Shown here piece after piece: positions 18,527 through 27,946 of a DNA stretch of 64,000 bases. The notes beneath the pieces are model-generated. The model saw only the letters and a program-made list of their open reading frames with translations. It ran no database searches and had not been told where the DNA came from. Numbering within the stretch: the first letter of the stretch is position 1; the number at the start of each line of letters is the position of its first letter. Source of the stretch: Alsobacter sp046349155 (GTDB lineage: Bacteria > Pseudomonadota > Alphaproteobacteria > Rhizobiales > Beijerinckiaceae); the NCBI GenBank assembly GCA_046349155.1, contig JAXMCW010000001.1:1736001-1800000 (forward strand), written 5' to 3'. The position numbers were made by a program, and so were the translations under genes.

Positions 18527-19990
18527 TCACCCCAAGCCCGCCTCGCCCTCCTCGATCGCTCCCTCCTCGTTGACGACATGGGCGAGGGAGGCGGTGACGA
18601 TCAGTCCGCCGGCGCTCACTGCGGCCATCAGGCCCAGGACGCCGGCGATGCCCAGCGTCGCGTGAAGCTGTGGCACCGCGAACGTGCCGAATGTCGCGCC
18701 GACCTTGGCGCTGGCTGCGGCGAGCCCGCTGGCGGAACCGCGCAGCGCCGTGGGGAAAAGGGTGGGGGCCAGCGCGAAGGTCGTGGCGTTCGGGCCGGCA
18801 TTCATCGCCAAGTTGAACAGCACGAAGCCTGCAATGACCAGCCCCGTGTTCATCGCGGCGGAATCGTGCGTCAGGGATGCGAAGAGCAGCACCAGCATCC
18901 CGAGCGTCATGCCGCCAAAGCCCGCCACCTGCATCGGGATGCGGCCGATGCGCGGCACCAGCAGGATTCCCACCACGAAACCGACGAGGAGGAAAAGGTC
19001 GACGACTGCGCTTCCCTCCGCGTCGACGATGTCCGCGGCCAGCAGGCTGCCGGCGGATGGTCCGCCGAAATGGATGGCTGCGAGGATGACGGGCGTGAAC
19101 AGGCCAACGCCATAGGTTGCGACGTCCATCAGCATCCAGGGCACGCAGACCAGCAGCGTGCGCGCCCGGAAGCGCGGGGTCAGGAGCACGGCGAATCCCG
19201 GTGAGGGAGTCCCCGCCCCAGAAACCGATCCCGAAGGCCGAGGCGCGCCGCCCGGCGTCGCGGAGGGCGGCGCGTCCCCCATGCGCCGGAGGACGGCGAC
19301 CGCCTCGTCGAACCGGCCCCGCCCGGCCAGCCAGCGGGGGCTCTCCGGCAGGCGCGTCCGGCCGAGCAGAACCACGAGGGCGAGCACGCCGCTGACCGTG
19401 ATGAGCAGCCGCCAGTCGCCGGGGCCGGGATGAAGACCGAGGATCGCGAGGCTCACCAGAGCGGCGGCGACCATGCCCACGGATTGCAGCGCGATGGTCG
19501 CGACCACCATGCGGTTTCGCACCGCTCGCGGCATCATCTCGGAGACGTAGGAGCCGCTCGTCGGGAAATCCATGCCGATGCCCAGGCCGAGCACGAATTG
19601 GCCGGCGACGAGCACCCAGGCTGCCGGCGCCCAGGCGCACAGGAAGGCTCCCGCCGCCAGCACGGCCATGTCGGCCAGGAACACGGGCCTGCGGCCCCAG
19701 CGATCGGCCGACAGGCCTCCCAGCCAGGAGCCGAAAGCCGCGCCCAGCACCAGCCCCGCGCCGATCAACCCGATGACGAGCGGTCCCATCGTGAACTCGC
19801 GCTTGAGCAGCGGCAGCCCGATGCCCAGCGCCACGACGGAATAGCCGTCCAGGAAGGTGCCGCCCGCCGCGAAGAACCAGGCGACATAGCGTGGCGCGGT
19901 CATGGGCGCCGCGTCGAGCGCGGCAAAGATGCCGTCCCTGGATGCGGGGGATGCTGCCTCTTCGGCTGCGGCGTCCACCCCGGGCCTCAC
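18527..19990 (-). CDS. MFS transporter (sugar porter / aromatic acid:H+ symporter-like)
   Basis: A 487-residue major facilitator with about 12 transmembrane segments. The loop 2-3 signature is GGLSADRWGRRPVF near residue 93. SYVSEMMPRAVRNRMV and RLPESPRWLAGRGRF lie before the central loop; PESPRWL is typical of the sugar porter and AAHS families. The substrate cannot be read from the sequence. The GTG start (complement of 19988-19990) overlaps the ppk2 stop as GTGA. With the H+-ATPase two genes upstream, proton-coupled uptake is a sensible guess. Confidence 0.82.
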   Translation of the reverse strand: MRPGVDAAAEEAASPASRDGIFAALDAAPMTAPRYVAWFFAAGGTFLDGYSVVALGIGLPLLKREFTMGPLVIGLIGAGLVLGAAFGSWLGGLSADRWGRRPVFLADMAVLAAGAFLCAWAPAAWVLVAGQFVLGLGIGMDFPTSGSYVSEMMPRAVRNRMVVATIALQSVGMVAAALVSLAILGLHPGPGDWRLLITVSGVLALVVLLGRTRLPESPRWLAGRGRFDEAVAVLRRMGDAPPSATPGGAPRPSGSVSGAGTPSPGFAVLLTPRFRARTLLVCVPWMLMDVATYGVGLFTPVILAAIHFGGPSAGSLLAADIVDAEGSAVVDLFLLVGFVVGILLVPRIGRIPMQVAGFGGMTLGMLVLLFASLTHDSAAMNTGLVIAGFVLFNLAMNAGPNATTFALAPTLFPTALRGSASGLAAASAKVGATFGTFAVPQLHATLGIAGVLGLMAAVSAGGLIVTASLAHVVNEEGAIEEGEAGLG

Positions 19991-20886
19991 CGGCTCCCGG
20001 CCACGCGGGCCCTGGCTCGCCTCTTGCCCCCGTGCGCCTTTGCCGGGCCATCATCCTGCCCGGCCTGCGCATGATACTCGCGCCGGATCTTGGCGAGGTC
20101 CACGGTCGGCTCTGGCAGCTTCAGGTTCATGTCCTCCAGCGTGTCCGCGATGATCCTGGAAACGGCGAGGTTCCTGAACCACTTGTGGTTGGAGGGAATG
20201 ACGTACCACGGAGCGTGCTTCGTCGAGCAGCGCGACAGCGCGGCCTCGAAGGCCTCGATGTAGTCGTCCCAGAGGTCGCGTTCGGAATAGTCGGTCGCGC
20301 TGATCTTCCATTGGCGATGCGGATCGTCGAGACGCTCCTTGAAGCGGGCGAGTTGCTCCTCCTTCGAGATGTAGAGGAAGAACTTCAGAATCGTCGTGTC
20401 GTTCTGGGTGGCGAGCAGGCGTTCCCACTCGTTGATCTGGTCGTAGCGCGCCTTCCAGACGTGCTTGGGGGCCAGGCCGTGCACGCGCACCACGAGCACG
20501 TCCTCGTAGTGAGACCGGTTGAACACGGCGACGCGCCCCCTGGCAGGGGCGTGGGGGTGGATCCGCCAGAGGAAATCGTGGTCGCGTTCCTCCGCCGTGG
20601 GCTGCTTGAAGCCCGTCACCTCGACGCCTTGCGGGTCCATCGCGGCGATGACGTGCCAGCATGTGCCGTCCTTGCCCGCACCGTCGATGCCCTGGAGGAC
20701 GACCAGCAGGGAGTGGCGCCTGTCGGCGTAGAGCTTGCGCTGCAGGTCCGTGATGCGGTCGAGATGCCGGGCGAGGTCTGCCGCCGCGTCGGCCTCGGAG
20801 CCGTACTTGCCATGGTCGCCCGGATCGATGTCCGCGAGCTTCACGGACGATCCGGGCTCGATACGCAGCCGTCGTGTCAGACTCAT
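19987..20886 (-). CDS. ppk2: Polyphosphate kinase 2
   Basis: A 299-residue PPK2-family enzyme that transfers phosphate between inorganic polyphosphate and a nucleotide. Walker A GIDGAGKDG lies at about 66-74, a Walker B/lid region FNRSHYEDVLVVRV begins near 122, and EEQLARFKERLDDPHRQWK is also typical. Class I versus III (NDP, NMP or both) cannot be decided by eye. ATG 20886 begins MSLTRRLRIEPGSSVKL, the usual N-terminus; the upstream open frame overlaps the ATPase and is not used. It starts 25 bp after the H+-ATPase stop and overlaps the MFS gene by 4 bp, so the three form one operon. Confidence 0.88.
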   Translation of the reverse strand: MSLTRRLRIEPGSSVKLADIDPGDHGKYGSEADAAADLARHLDRITDLQRKLYADRRHSLLVVLQGIDGAGKDGTCWHVIAAMDPQGVEVTGFKQPTAEERDHDFLWRIHPHAPARGRVAVFNRSHYEDVLVVRVHGLAPKHVWKARYDQINEWERLLATQNDTTILKFFLYISKEEQLARFKERLDDPHRQWKISATDYSERDLWDDYIEAFEAALSRCSTKHAPWYVIPSNHKWFRNLAVSRIIADTLEDMNLKLPEPTVDLAKIRREYHAQAGQDDGPAKAHGGKRRARARVAGSR

Positions 20887-20911
20887 CGTGGATCTCCGTT
20901 CCGGGAACTCG

Positions 20912-23485
20912 TCAGGCCGCAAGGGTGGCGCGGTGGCGGGCGGCGCTCTCGTCCCACCGCTCGGCCATGTGCCGGTAGCCGAGCTTGAGGATGTCGAGGA
21001 GCACGGTCCAGGCCAGGCAGTAGATCCACACGCCCAGCACGGCGAGACCGGGCAGGGGCGCGACGAGGACGCCAAGGAACGCCACGACGCCGGCCAGGAC
21101 CTGGGTGGCCACGATCGCCCAGAAAAGCCTGGCGCTGGGATAAGGCGGCCTGAACAGGGAGCCCGAGGTGCGGACCACGAAGAGGAGCAGGTGGCCGCCC
21201 ACGGCGAGTTGCAGGAACAACAGCGTCTGCAGCTGCGCCGCGTCGAGCGGCATCACGGCCTGGAGGGCCGGGTCCGCCAGCCAGCGCAGGCCGGTCAGCA
21301 GCATGCCCATCGTCTCGGCGGTCGCCAGGACGCCCATGAAGGAGGCGAAGGCGAGGATGCGCGGCATCTGCCAGCGCACCGGCCGCTCCGCGATCGGAAC
21401 ATTGTCGTAGGCGATGGTCATGATGGGGATGTCGTCCAGCAGCGCGAGCCCGACGATCATGATCGCGGTCAGCGGCTGGAAGTCGAAGATGACGATCGAG
21501 GCGACCACGAGGACCATGATGGCGAGCGTCATGGCGACCCGGTAATAGACGTAGTTCTCGATGCGCTGGAAGATCTGCCGCGCGACCTGGATGGCGTTGA
21601 CGATCGTCGACAGCCCCGGCGCCGTCAGGATCAGGGCGGCGGCGCTTCGCGCCGCGTCCGTCGCGCCGCTCACGGCGACGCCGCAATCGGCCTGTTTCAG
21701 CGCGGGCGCGTCGTTCACCCCGTCGCCTGTCATGCCCACGATATGGCCGGCCGACTGGAGGGCCTTGACGATCGCGTATTTGTGCTCGGGAAAGACCCGG
21801 CCGAAGCCGTCGGCGCGCTCGACGGCCTGCGCCACCGAGGCCGGGATGGGAGCGTTCTCCGCGCCGGGGCTGAACACGTCGGAGGCCACGAGGAGATGGT
21901 CGCCCATGCCGAGTTGCGCGGCGATCTGGTCCCCGATGGCGACATCGTCGCCCGTCACCATCTTCACGTTCAGGCCGAGCTTCTCGGCCTCCGCGATGGT
22001 CGATTTCGCGTCCGGCCGGGGCGGGTCCATCAGCGAGATCAGCCCGACCAGCTCCCACGTCGCGCCGTCCTGGGATCGCGCGACGCCGAGGGCACGGTAG
22101 CCCTTGGCCGCAAGCCCGGACACCTCGGACTGGTAGCGTGCGAGAACCGCCGGATCAGGCTTGGCGAGGTCCGAGATGGCTTGGGGAGCGCCCTTCGCGA
22201 AGCGGCGGACATGGCCCTCGCCGTCGCTGACCGTGGCGATCGTGCGCTTGCTCACGGGGTCGAAGGGAACGAAGGCCGTCTGCGTCATGCCCGCGAGGGC
22301 GGCTGGCGACGGCAGCGCGCTCAGCACCGCCACGTCGATGGGATCCTCGCTGCTCGTCTGCGTGGCGAGCGCGGCGGCCTTCAGCACGTCGTCGGGCCTG
22401 GCAGTCCCGAACGGGATCGGCTCCTCGACGGTGAGCCGGTTCATAGTGAGCGTGCCGGTCTTGTCGCTGCACAGAACGTCGACGCCGGCCAGTTCCTCGA
22501 TGGCCGAGAGGCGGGAGACGATGGCCTTCTCCTGCGACAGCCTGTAGGCCCCGATCGCCATGGTCACCGACATCACGGCCGGCAGGGCCACCGGGATCGA
22601 GGCGATGAGCAGGACGAGCACGTATTGGAGGATCCGGCCCGCGTCGGCCCAGGTTCCCGAGGCGGTGACGACGAAGGTGCGGTAGACCTCGACGCCGACG
22701 AGCACCAGCGCGAGCACGGAGGCCAGCAGCAGCAGGAAGTCTCCCACCTGGGAGACGGCTTTCTGCGAATGCGAGGTGGCGCCGGCCGCCCCGACGAGCT
22801 TCGCGGTGCGACCGAAGAAGGTCCGGCCGCCGGTGGCCGTGACCACGCCCGACATCGAGCCCTGCTTGGCGATGCTGCCGGAATAGGCGGTGTCGCCCAC
22901 TTTCTTGGACACGGGCACGGATTCGCCCGTGAGGGCGGCCTGGTCGCAGCTCAGATAGTCACCGCCGGTGAGCACGAGATCGGCCGGGACGATCTGCCCC
23001 GCGGTCACGTCGACGACGTCGCCCGGGACGAGGTCCGCCGAGGCGATCGTCTTCCATTGTCCGTCCCGCATGACGCGGGCGGTCGGGGCCAGACCCTTCT
23101 TCAGCGCCGCCAGCGCGTTGGCGGCCTTGTTGTCCTGCCAGAAGCCGACGACGGCGTTGTAGAGAAGCAAGCCCGCGACGACGAGAAAATCCGGCCAGTC
23201 CCTGCGCAGCAGCGAGATGACAGCGGCGGCCTCGATCATGAAGGGCAGGGGCCCCCAGAAATAGGTGAGCAGGCGGCTCCATCGGCTCTGCGTCTTCTCG
23301 GTGAGCGCGTTCGGCCCGACCTTCTGCAGCCGCGCCGCGGCCTCGGCGCCCGTGAGGCCCTTCGTGGTGGCGTCGAGACGAGCAAGCGTCTGCTGCAGGG
23401 CGTCGGGAACGCCTGTCGGCTGGGACACGGTGGAGGCGGGGCCGGAGGCCTCCGCCACGGGAGCAGTCGACACGAGCCCCTCCAT
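20912..23485 (-). CDS. Plasma-membrane proton-efflux P-type ATPase (P3A)
   Basis: An 857-residue P-type ATPase. It has LTGES in the actuator domain (185-189), the phosphorylated aspartate in CSDKTGTLT (D341), GMTGDGVNDAP in the hinge, and the helix-4 segment IASIPVALPAVMSVTMAIGA. That segment (PVALP and SVTMAIGA) and DDIPIMTIAYDNV near the end are typical of the H+-exporting P3A branch. The N-terminal TRW-GPLPF region also fits. It would pump protons out using ATP. It heads an operon with ppk2 and an MFS transporter. About 780 bp upstream is non-coding and should hold the promoter. Confidence 0.88.
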   Translation of the reverse strand: MEGLVSTAPVAEASGPASTVSQPTGVPDALQQTLARLDATTKGLTGAEAAARLQKVGPNALTEKTQSRWSRLLTYFWGPLPFMIEAAAVISLLRRDWPDFLVVAGLLLYNAVVGFWQDNKAANALAALKKGLAPTARVMRDGQWKTIASADLVPGDVVDVTAGQIVPADLVLTGGDYLSCDQAALTGESVPVSKKVGDTAYSGSIAKQGSMSGVVTATGGRTFFGRTAKLVGAAGATSHSQKAVSQVGDFLLLLASVLALVLVGVEVYRTFVVTASGTWADAGRILQYVLVLLIASIPVALPAVMSVTMAIGAYRLSQEKAIVSRLSAIEELAGVDVLCSDKTGTLTMNRLTVEEPIPFGTARPDDVLKAAALATQTSSEDPIDVAVLSALPSPAALAGMTQTAFVPFDPVSKRTIATVSDGEGHVRRFAKGAPQAISDLAKPDPAVLARYQSEVSGLAAKGYRALGVARSQDGATWELVGLISLMDPPRPDAKSTIAEAEKLGLNVKMVTGDDVAIGDQIAAQLGMGDHLLVASDVFSPGAENAPIPASVAQAVERADGFGRVFPEHKYAIVKALQSAGHIVGMTGDGVNDAPALKQADCGVAVSGATDAARSAAALILTAPGLSTIVNAIQVARQIFQRIENYVYYRVAMTLAIMVLVVASIVIFDFQPLTAIMIVGLALLDDIPIMTIAYDNVPIAERPVRWQMPRILAFASFMGVLATAETMGMLLTGLRWLADPALQAVMPLDAAQLQTLLFLQLAVGGHLLLFVVRTSGSLFRPPYPSARLFWAIVATQVLAGVVAFLGVLVAPLPGLAVLGVWIYCLAWTVLLDILKLGYRHMAERWDESAARHRATLAA

Positions 23486-24267
23486 GATGTGCGGACGCGT
23501 GGGGCCCGCGAACGTTCGGGCCGTCCGGTGCGACGGTCAAGCCTTCGTCGCGGTTCACGGGCTCCCGATCCCATCGACGAGGCCATCGCGTGGGCCAAAT
23601 CGGCACAGGATGACAGCCCGTCCCGCGCCGACGGGCCGGATGTCGAGGGCGGGGCGAAGGCGCGCAGCAAGACCGCAAGGCGGGCGCATCGGGTCTTGGC
23701 CTGCGCCGCGAACCTGCGTCCAGGCGTCGACAAGGCCTTGGCCGAATTTTGAGTCTGGCTTCCCTGCAAACAGGCAATCTGCAGGGAAAACGACGGCAAC
23801 GCGCCTCCTATGGTCGCGGGGCAACGTCATGCAAACGCAATGATTTTGGTGAGAGTGAACAATCAACCCAGCCTCGTAGCAGGGAATTTTTCGCGCCCGA
23901 GCAGGGACTGGGGCAAAACCGAGCAAGGAAAGACGCGTTGAGGCCGAACATTGCCTGTGACCATCCGGCAAGACGTTCGAGGACGCAAACCAAACGCCGC
24001 CAGACCTCAGCGACCTTTTGCTTGACCGTAAAGCAGGTGAGCATTATCGCTCCAAGCGTAGATTGATAGCAGCACCAGAGTGACCTTCGCGCGGTCGAAC
24101 CGCGGTTCCGGGGTTGCTCGATGGAGCAGCAGACATCCCAACCGGGTCTCCACTGTCGGAGAGCGGGATGCTGTTGCCTGTCGCCATGGCGGTGACTGCG
24201 CCATCTCACCCTTTGACAACGAGATCCTTCAACCGCGCTCCGGCTCTGTCCGGGCAAAGGATCATTG
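23486..24267. other. Intergenic region and left edge of the prophage fragment
   Basis: These 782 bp lie between the divergent H+-ATPase and the phage-type genes. The notable content is a perfect 9-bp inverted repeat (TTCCCTGCA at 23760-23768, TGCAGGGAA at 23780-23788) and two more CAGGGA copies at about 23879 and 23905. No tRNA, integrase or intact coding frame is visible. Base composition falls from 23740 onward, which suggests a junction between chromosome backbone and acquired DNA. Confidence 0.45.
23760..23788. repeat. Perfect 9-bp inverted repeat TTCCCTGCA / TGCAGGGAA
   Basis: The two arms are separated by 11 bases. The stem could form a hairpin in RNA or be a protein site at the edge of the phage-like island. 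Partial CAGGGA copies occur about 100-120 bp to the right. No matching copy was noticed at the right end of the island, so an attachment-site role is not supported. Confidence 0.4.
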
Positions 24268-25719
24268 ATGTCGAAGACCAAGCCTCCCCGCGCTCACCCG
24301 CGCAACAAGCCGGCCGCCAGCCTCGCCTGCGCCGGCTCCACCTCCTCGCCGCACCTTGTGACCGCCATTGAGCACCTGCCGATCGGCGCGCTCAAGGCCT
24401 ACGAGCGCAATGCGCGCGAGCACAACGACCGCCAGATCACCAAGCTCGCGGGCATCATGCGCGATGCCGGCTTCCTGGTGCCCATCATCGTGGATCAGGG
24501 CAACGTGATCATTGCCGGTCATGGTCGCTGGGCGGCGGCCCAGCAGCTCGGCCTTCAGACGGTCCCGGTGATCCGCGCCGCGCACCTGACGAGCGCGCAG
24601 GTCAAGGCCTTTCGCCTGGCCGACAATCGCCTCGGTGAGTTGTCGTCCTGGGATAAGGGCGCCCTGGCGCTCGAGCTGAAGGACCTCGCTGCCATCGAGA
24701 TCGACGACCACATCCTCGACCTCACCGCCTTCGAGACGGCGGAGATCGACGTCCATCTCAGCGCTTTGGAGGTTGTCGAACCCTCGCCGGACAAGGCCGA
24801 CCAGCTGCCCGAGGTGGATCCCAATCGCGTGGTGAGCCGCCCCGGCGACCTGTGGCTCATGGGCAAGCATCGACTGCTGTGTGGCTCGGCGCTGGAGGCG
24901 GCGAGCTACGACCGTCTGTTGCAGGGCGAGCGCGTGCAGGCGGTTTGGTCGGACCCGCCCTACAACGTGCCGATCGGCGGGCATGTTTGCGGTCTGGGTC
25001 AGACCCAGCATCGCGAGTTCGCCATGGCGAGTGGCGAGATGAGCGAGGCCGAGTTCACGGCCTTCCTGTCGACCTATCTCTCGCTGGCCCGTCACCACTC
25101 CAAGGCCGGAGCCTTGCATTATGTCTGCATGGATGGCCCGCACGCGCTGGAGCTGCTGACGGCGGCCCGTCAGGCCGAGCTCTCCTTCAAGGTGACCTGC
25201 ACCTGGGCCAAGACGAACGCCGGCATGGGGAGCTTGTACCGCCAGCAGACCGAGTTCGTGCATGTCTTCAAGCATGGCGGCGACGAAGTGGCGCACGTCA
25301 ACAACATCCAGCTCGGCAAGTATGGCCGGTCGCGCACAACGTTGTGGACCTATGCCGGCGTGAACACCTTCCGCAAGGGCCGCGCGGACGACCTCAAGGC
25401 GCATCCGACCGTGAAGCCCTGGACCATGGTGGCGGATGTCCTCAAGGACTGCACCCACCAGGGCGACAGCGTGCTGGATTGTTTCTGCGGGTCGGGGACG
25501 ACGATCATCGCGGCGCAGAAGAGCCGCCGGGTGGGCTATGGCATCGAGCTGGACCCGCTCTACGTGGACGTCGCGATCCGGCGCTGGCAGCAGCTCACCG
25601 GCGAGGCGGCGGTGCTGGCCGACACGGGTCAGAGCTTTGCGCAGGTGGAGGTCGAGCGGGTGACGCCCTCGAGGTCTGACGCGACGATGGCAGACGACAA
25701 GGAGGCGCAGCATGGTTGA
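24268..25719 (+). CDS. ParB-like domain/DNA methyltransferase fusion (phage type)
   Basis: A 483-residue protein with two parts. Residues 35-125 are a ParB/Srx-like domain (AYERNAREHNDRQITKLAGI, then IIAGHGRWAAAQQLG). Residues 190-450 are an N4-cytosine/N6-adenine methyltransferase with the catalytic DPPYN at 229-233 and the SAM-binding FCGSGTT near 407. DPPY preceding the FxGxG motif indicates a beta-class permutation. Such fusions are common in alphaproteobacterial prophages next to terminase genes, where they may protect phage DNA or replace a host methyltransferase. ATG 24268 is preferred over TTG 24265. No cognate restriction enzyme lies alongside. The end overlaps the next gene by 8 bp. 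Confidence 0.85.
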   Translation: MSKTKPPRAHPRNKPAASLACAGSTSSPHLVTAIEHLPIGALKAYERNAREHNDRQITKLAGIMRDAGFLVPIIVDQGNVIIAGHGRWAAAQQLGLQTVPVIRAAHLTSAQVKAFRLADNRLGELSSWDKGALALELKDLAAIEIDDHILDLTAFETAEIDVHLSALEVVEPSPDKADQLPEVDPNRVVSRPGDLWLMGKHRLLCGSALEAASYDRLLQGERVQAVWSDPPYNVPIGGHVCGLGQTQHREFAMASGEMSEAEFTAFLSTYLSLARHHSKAGALHYVCMDGPHALELLTAARQAELSFKVTCTWAKTNAGMGSLYRQQTEFVHVFKHGGDEVAHVNNIQLGKYGRSRTTLWTYAGVNTFRKGRADDLKAHPTVKPWTMVADVLKDCTHQGDSVLDCFCGSGTTIIAAQKSRRVGYGIELDPLYVDVAIRRWQQLTGEAAVLADTGQSFAQVEVERVTPSRSDATMADDKEAQHG

Positions 25720-26365
25720 GCGCCGCCGCATTCCTTCGCTGCCTCCCAAGCAGGCCGTCGCAGCTGCCGACGAGAGCGAGGCGCCCTCGCAGGCGCCCGC
25801 TCCGCAGCCGCAGTCTCGTCCTGCCGCCACCCAACCTGGGCCTTCCGCCGCATCCGCCAGAGCGGCGGAAGGCCAGGTGACGCCGGGACAGGCAAGGCCT
25901 GCTGCCGAGCCGATCGGCTATGGCAGGCCACCCAAGCACTCCCAGTTCAAGCCGGGCCAATCCGGCAACCCGCGCGGGCGGGCCAAGGGCAGCCAGAACA
26001 TGCGAACGCTGCTGGAGGCCGAGCTCAAAAAGACCGTTCGCGTGCGCGAAGAAGGCCGCACGCGCAAACGCAGCAAGGGGGAGATCGTGGCGGCACAGCT
26101 TGTGAACCGCGCTGTCCAGGGCGAGCCTCGAGCCGTGGACAGCCTCTTCCGCTTCATGGACGAACCCGTGCGAGGAGCACGTCGGGGTGTCATTGAACCG
26201 GCGGTTCCGCACGGTGGCTTTGGCATCGCCTCCGCGTCTGCCAGCCCGCCTTCGGCCTTGATCGAGACCTTTCTCGCCATGGCGCGCGAAGCCGACCCGC
26301 AGGTCGTGCGTGAACAGCTGGGCCTCGACCCGTCCGCGGCCGACGAGAACGGAGACGAGCCGTGA
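25712..26365 (+). CDS. DUF5681 domain protein (possible small-terminase partner)
   Basis: A 217-residue protein. The first 70 residues are low complexity (Ala/Pro/Gln-rich). They lead into the DUF5681 signature: YGRPPKHSQFKPGQSGNPRG, then RAKGSQNMRTLLEAELKKTV, then SKGEIVAAQLVNRAVQGEPR. This domain typically precedes the large terminase in Rhizobiales prophages, so a DNA-recognition or packaging role is likely but unproven. ATG 25712 has GGAGG eight bases upstream and overlaps the methyltransferase end. Its TGA overlaps the terminase start as GTGA. Confidence 0.75.
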   Translation: MVERRRIPSLPPKQAVAAADESEAPSQAPAPQPQSRPAATQPGPSAASARAAEGQVTPGQARPAAEPIGYGRPPKHSQFKPGQSGNPRGRAKGSQNMRTLLEAELKKTVRVREEGRTRKRSKGEIVAAQLVNRAVQGEPRAVDSLFRFMDEPVRGARRGVIEPAVPHGGFGIASASASPPSALIETFLAMAREADPQVVREQLGLDPSAADENGDEP

Positions 26366-27861
26366 GCGCACCGTTCAACCCATCGGACCTCGAGCTGGCC
26401 CTGGCCCGACGCTCCCTCTACGCCTTCGTCTGGCTGGCCTTCGAGGTTCTGCATCCCGGGGAGTCTTTTATCCCCGCCTGGCATGTCGAGGCGATGTGTC
26501 AGGGACTGGAAGAGGTCAACCGGGGCGTGGCCCGCCAGCTCGTGATCACCGTCCCGCCGCGCCATCTCAAGTCGATCACCACCTCCGTGGCCTATTCGGC
26601 ATGGCTCATGGGGCGCAACCCCGCCCTGAAGGTCCTTGTCGCCAGCTACGGCAATGAGCTCGCTCTCAAGCATGCTCGCGACTTTCGCCGCCTGGTCGAG
26701 AGCCCGCTCTATCGGGCCATCTTTCCCGCGCTGCAGATTGATCGGGCGACCGACTTGGAGGTCGTCACGACCCAGCGCGGGTCCCGCAGGGCCGTGTCGG
26801 TGGGTGGGGCGGTCACGGGTTTCGGAGCGCACGTGATCATCATCGATGATCCCATGAAGGCGGCCGACGCCCAGTCTCCGGTCGAACGCGAGAGGGTGCG
26901 CCACTACTACGAGCAGACCCTCTACAGCCGGCTCGAGGACAAAGCGAACGGCCAGATCATCCTCGTGCAGCAGCGCCTGCACGAGGATGATCTGGCCGGC
27001 CATCTTATTGCTCGCCAGCAGGGCCGGCATCTCAACCTGCCCGCCATCGCGCAGCGCGACGAGGTGATCCCGCTCTATTGGGGTCGCCAGCATGTCCGCC
27101 GCCAGGGAGAGGCCCTGTTTCCGCAGCGCGAGCCGCTCGACGTGCTGGAGCAAACGCGTCGCGAGATCGGCAACTTCGCATTCAACAGCCAGTATCTGCA
27201 GGAGCCCATCCCGCCCGGCGGAAACGTGCTGCGCTGGGACCAGTTCGGCCTCTACGATCCGCCCGTCAGCCGTGCACAGGTACGCTACTGCGTGCAGAGC
27301 TGGGACACCGCCCATTCGAGCGAACCCACCAGCGACTTCAGCGTGTGCACCACCTGGGGCTTTCTGGATGGCCGCTGGCTGTTGCTCGACGTGCAGCGGG
27401 CTCGTCTCGACTACCCCGACCTCAAGGACAAGGTCATCGCGCATCAACGCGCCTGGCAGGCCGATCTTGTCTTGATCGAGAAGGCGGGAGCCGGGATTTC
27501 GTTGTTCCAAGATCTGCTGCACCACGAGCTGGGCTTTCGGGTCTTCGGCTGCACGCCTCGTCAGTCCAAGGAGATCCGGGTGGCCACCCAGACCGACAAG
27601 ATCGCACGCGGTCTTGTCGCGGTCCCGCGTGAGGCGCCGTGGCTCGATGCGTTCCGACACGAATGCATCGGCTTTCCCAATGCGCGCCATGACGACCAGG
27701 TCGACAGCATGATCCAGTTTCTGGAATGGTCCGGCACGCGCGAGGCTGAGGCGCGCATGGATCGCTGGGACAACAATGGTCGCCCCAGCGGCCGGCGCCG
27801 GCCGGGCTCGATGCGAACGAGTTTCGGCTCCGCGCTGATGGAGCCGGAGACCTCTCGATAG
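26362..27861 (+). CDS. Phage terminase large subunit
   Basis: A 499-residue packaging motor. The ATPase half has VTVPPRHLKSITTS (Walker A variant, near residue 55), VLVASYGNELALKHARDFRR, VGGAVTGFGAHVIIIDDPMK (Walker B) and an LVQQRLHEDDLAGHL coupling segment. The C-terminal RNase H-like nuclease half begins at VQSWDTAHSSEPTSDFSVCT (metal-binding Asp) and ends with ARHDDQVDSMIQFLEW. The start is GTG, fixed by a GTGA overlap with the preceding gene. It looks full length, but no portal, protease or capsid gene follows. It is therefore either a remnant or a piece of a defective prophage. Confidence 0.88.
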   Translation: MSAPFNPSDLELALARRSLYAFVWLAFEVLHPGESFIPAWHVEAMCQGLEEVNRGVARQLVITVPPRHLKSITTSVAYSAWLMGRNPALKVLVASYGNELALKHARDFRRLVESPLYRAIFPALQIDRATDLEVVTTQRGSRRAVSVGGAVTGFGAHVIIIDDPMKAADAQSPVERERVRHYYEQTLYSRLEDKANGQIILVQQRLHEDDLAGHLIARQQGRHLNLPAIAQRDEVIPLYWGRQHVRRQGEALFPQREPLDVLEQTRREIGNFAFNSQYLQEPIPPGGNVLRWDQFGLYDPPVSRAQVRYCVQSWDTAHSSEPTSDFSVCTTWGFLDGRWLLLDVQRARLDYPDLKDKVIAHQRAWQADLVLIEKAGAGISLFQDLLHHELGFRVFGCTPRQSKEIRVATQTDKIARGLVAVPREAPWLDAFRHECIGFPNARHDDQVDSMIQFLEWSGTREAEARMDRWDNNGRPSGRRRPGSMRTSFGSALMEPETSR

Positions 27862-27946
27862 TGTGGTTCGCGCGGCCTTGCCCGACGCGCAGCACACGAC
27901 GGATGTGCGGCGCGGCCTGGATGCGAGCCCCTTGGTTAGCCGTCGC

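Noticed and set aside
23486..24267. tRNA or attachment site at the phage-fragment boundary
   Set aside because: I looked for a cloverleaf and for a direct repeat shared with the right boundary (31.1-31.4 kb) and saw neither.
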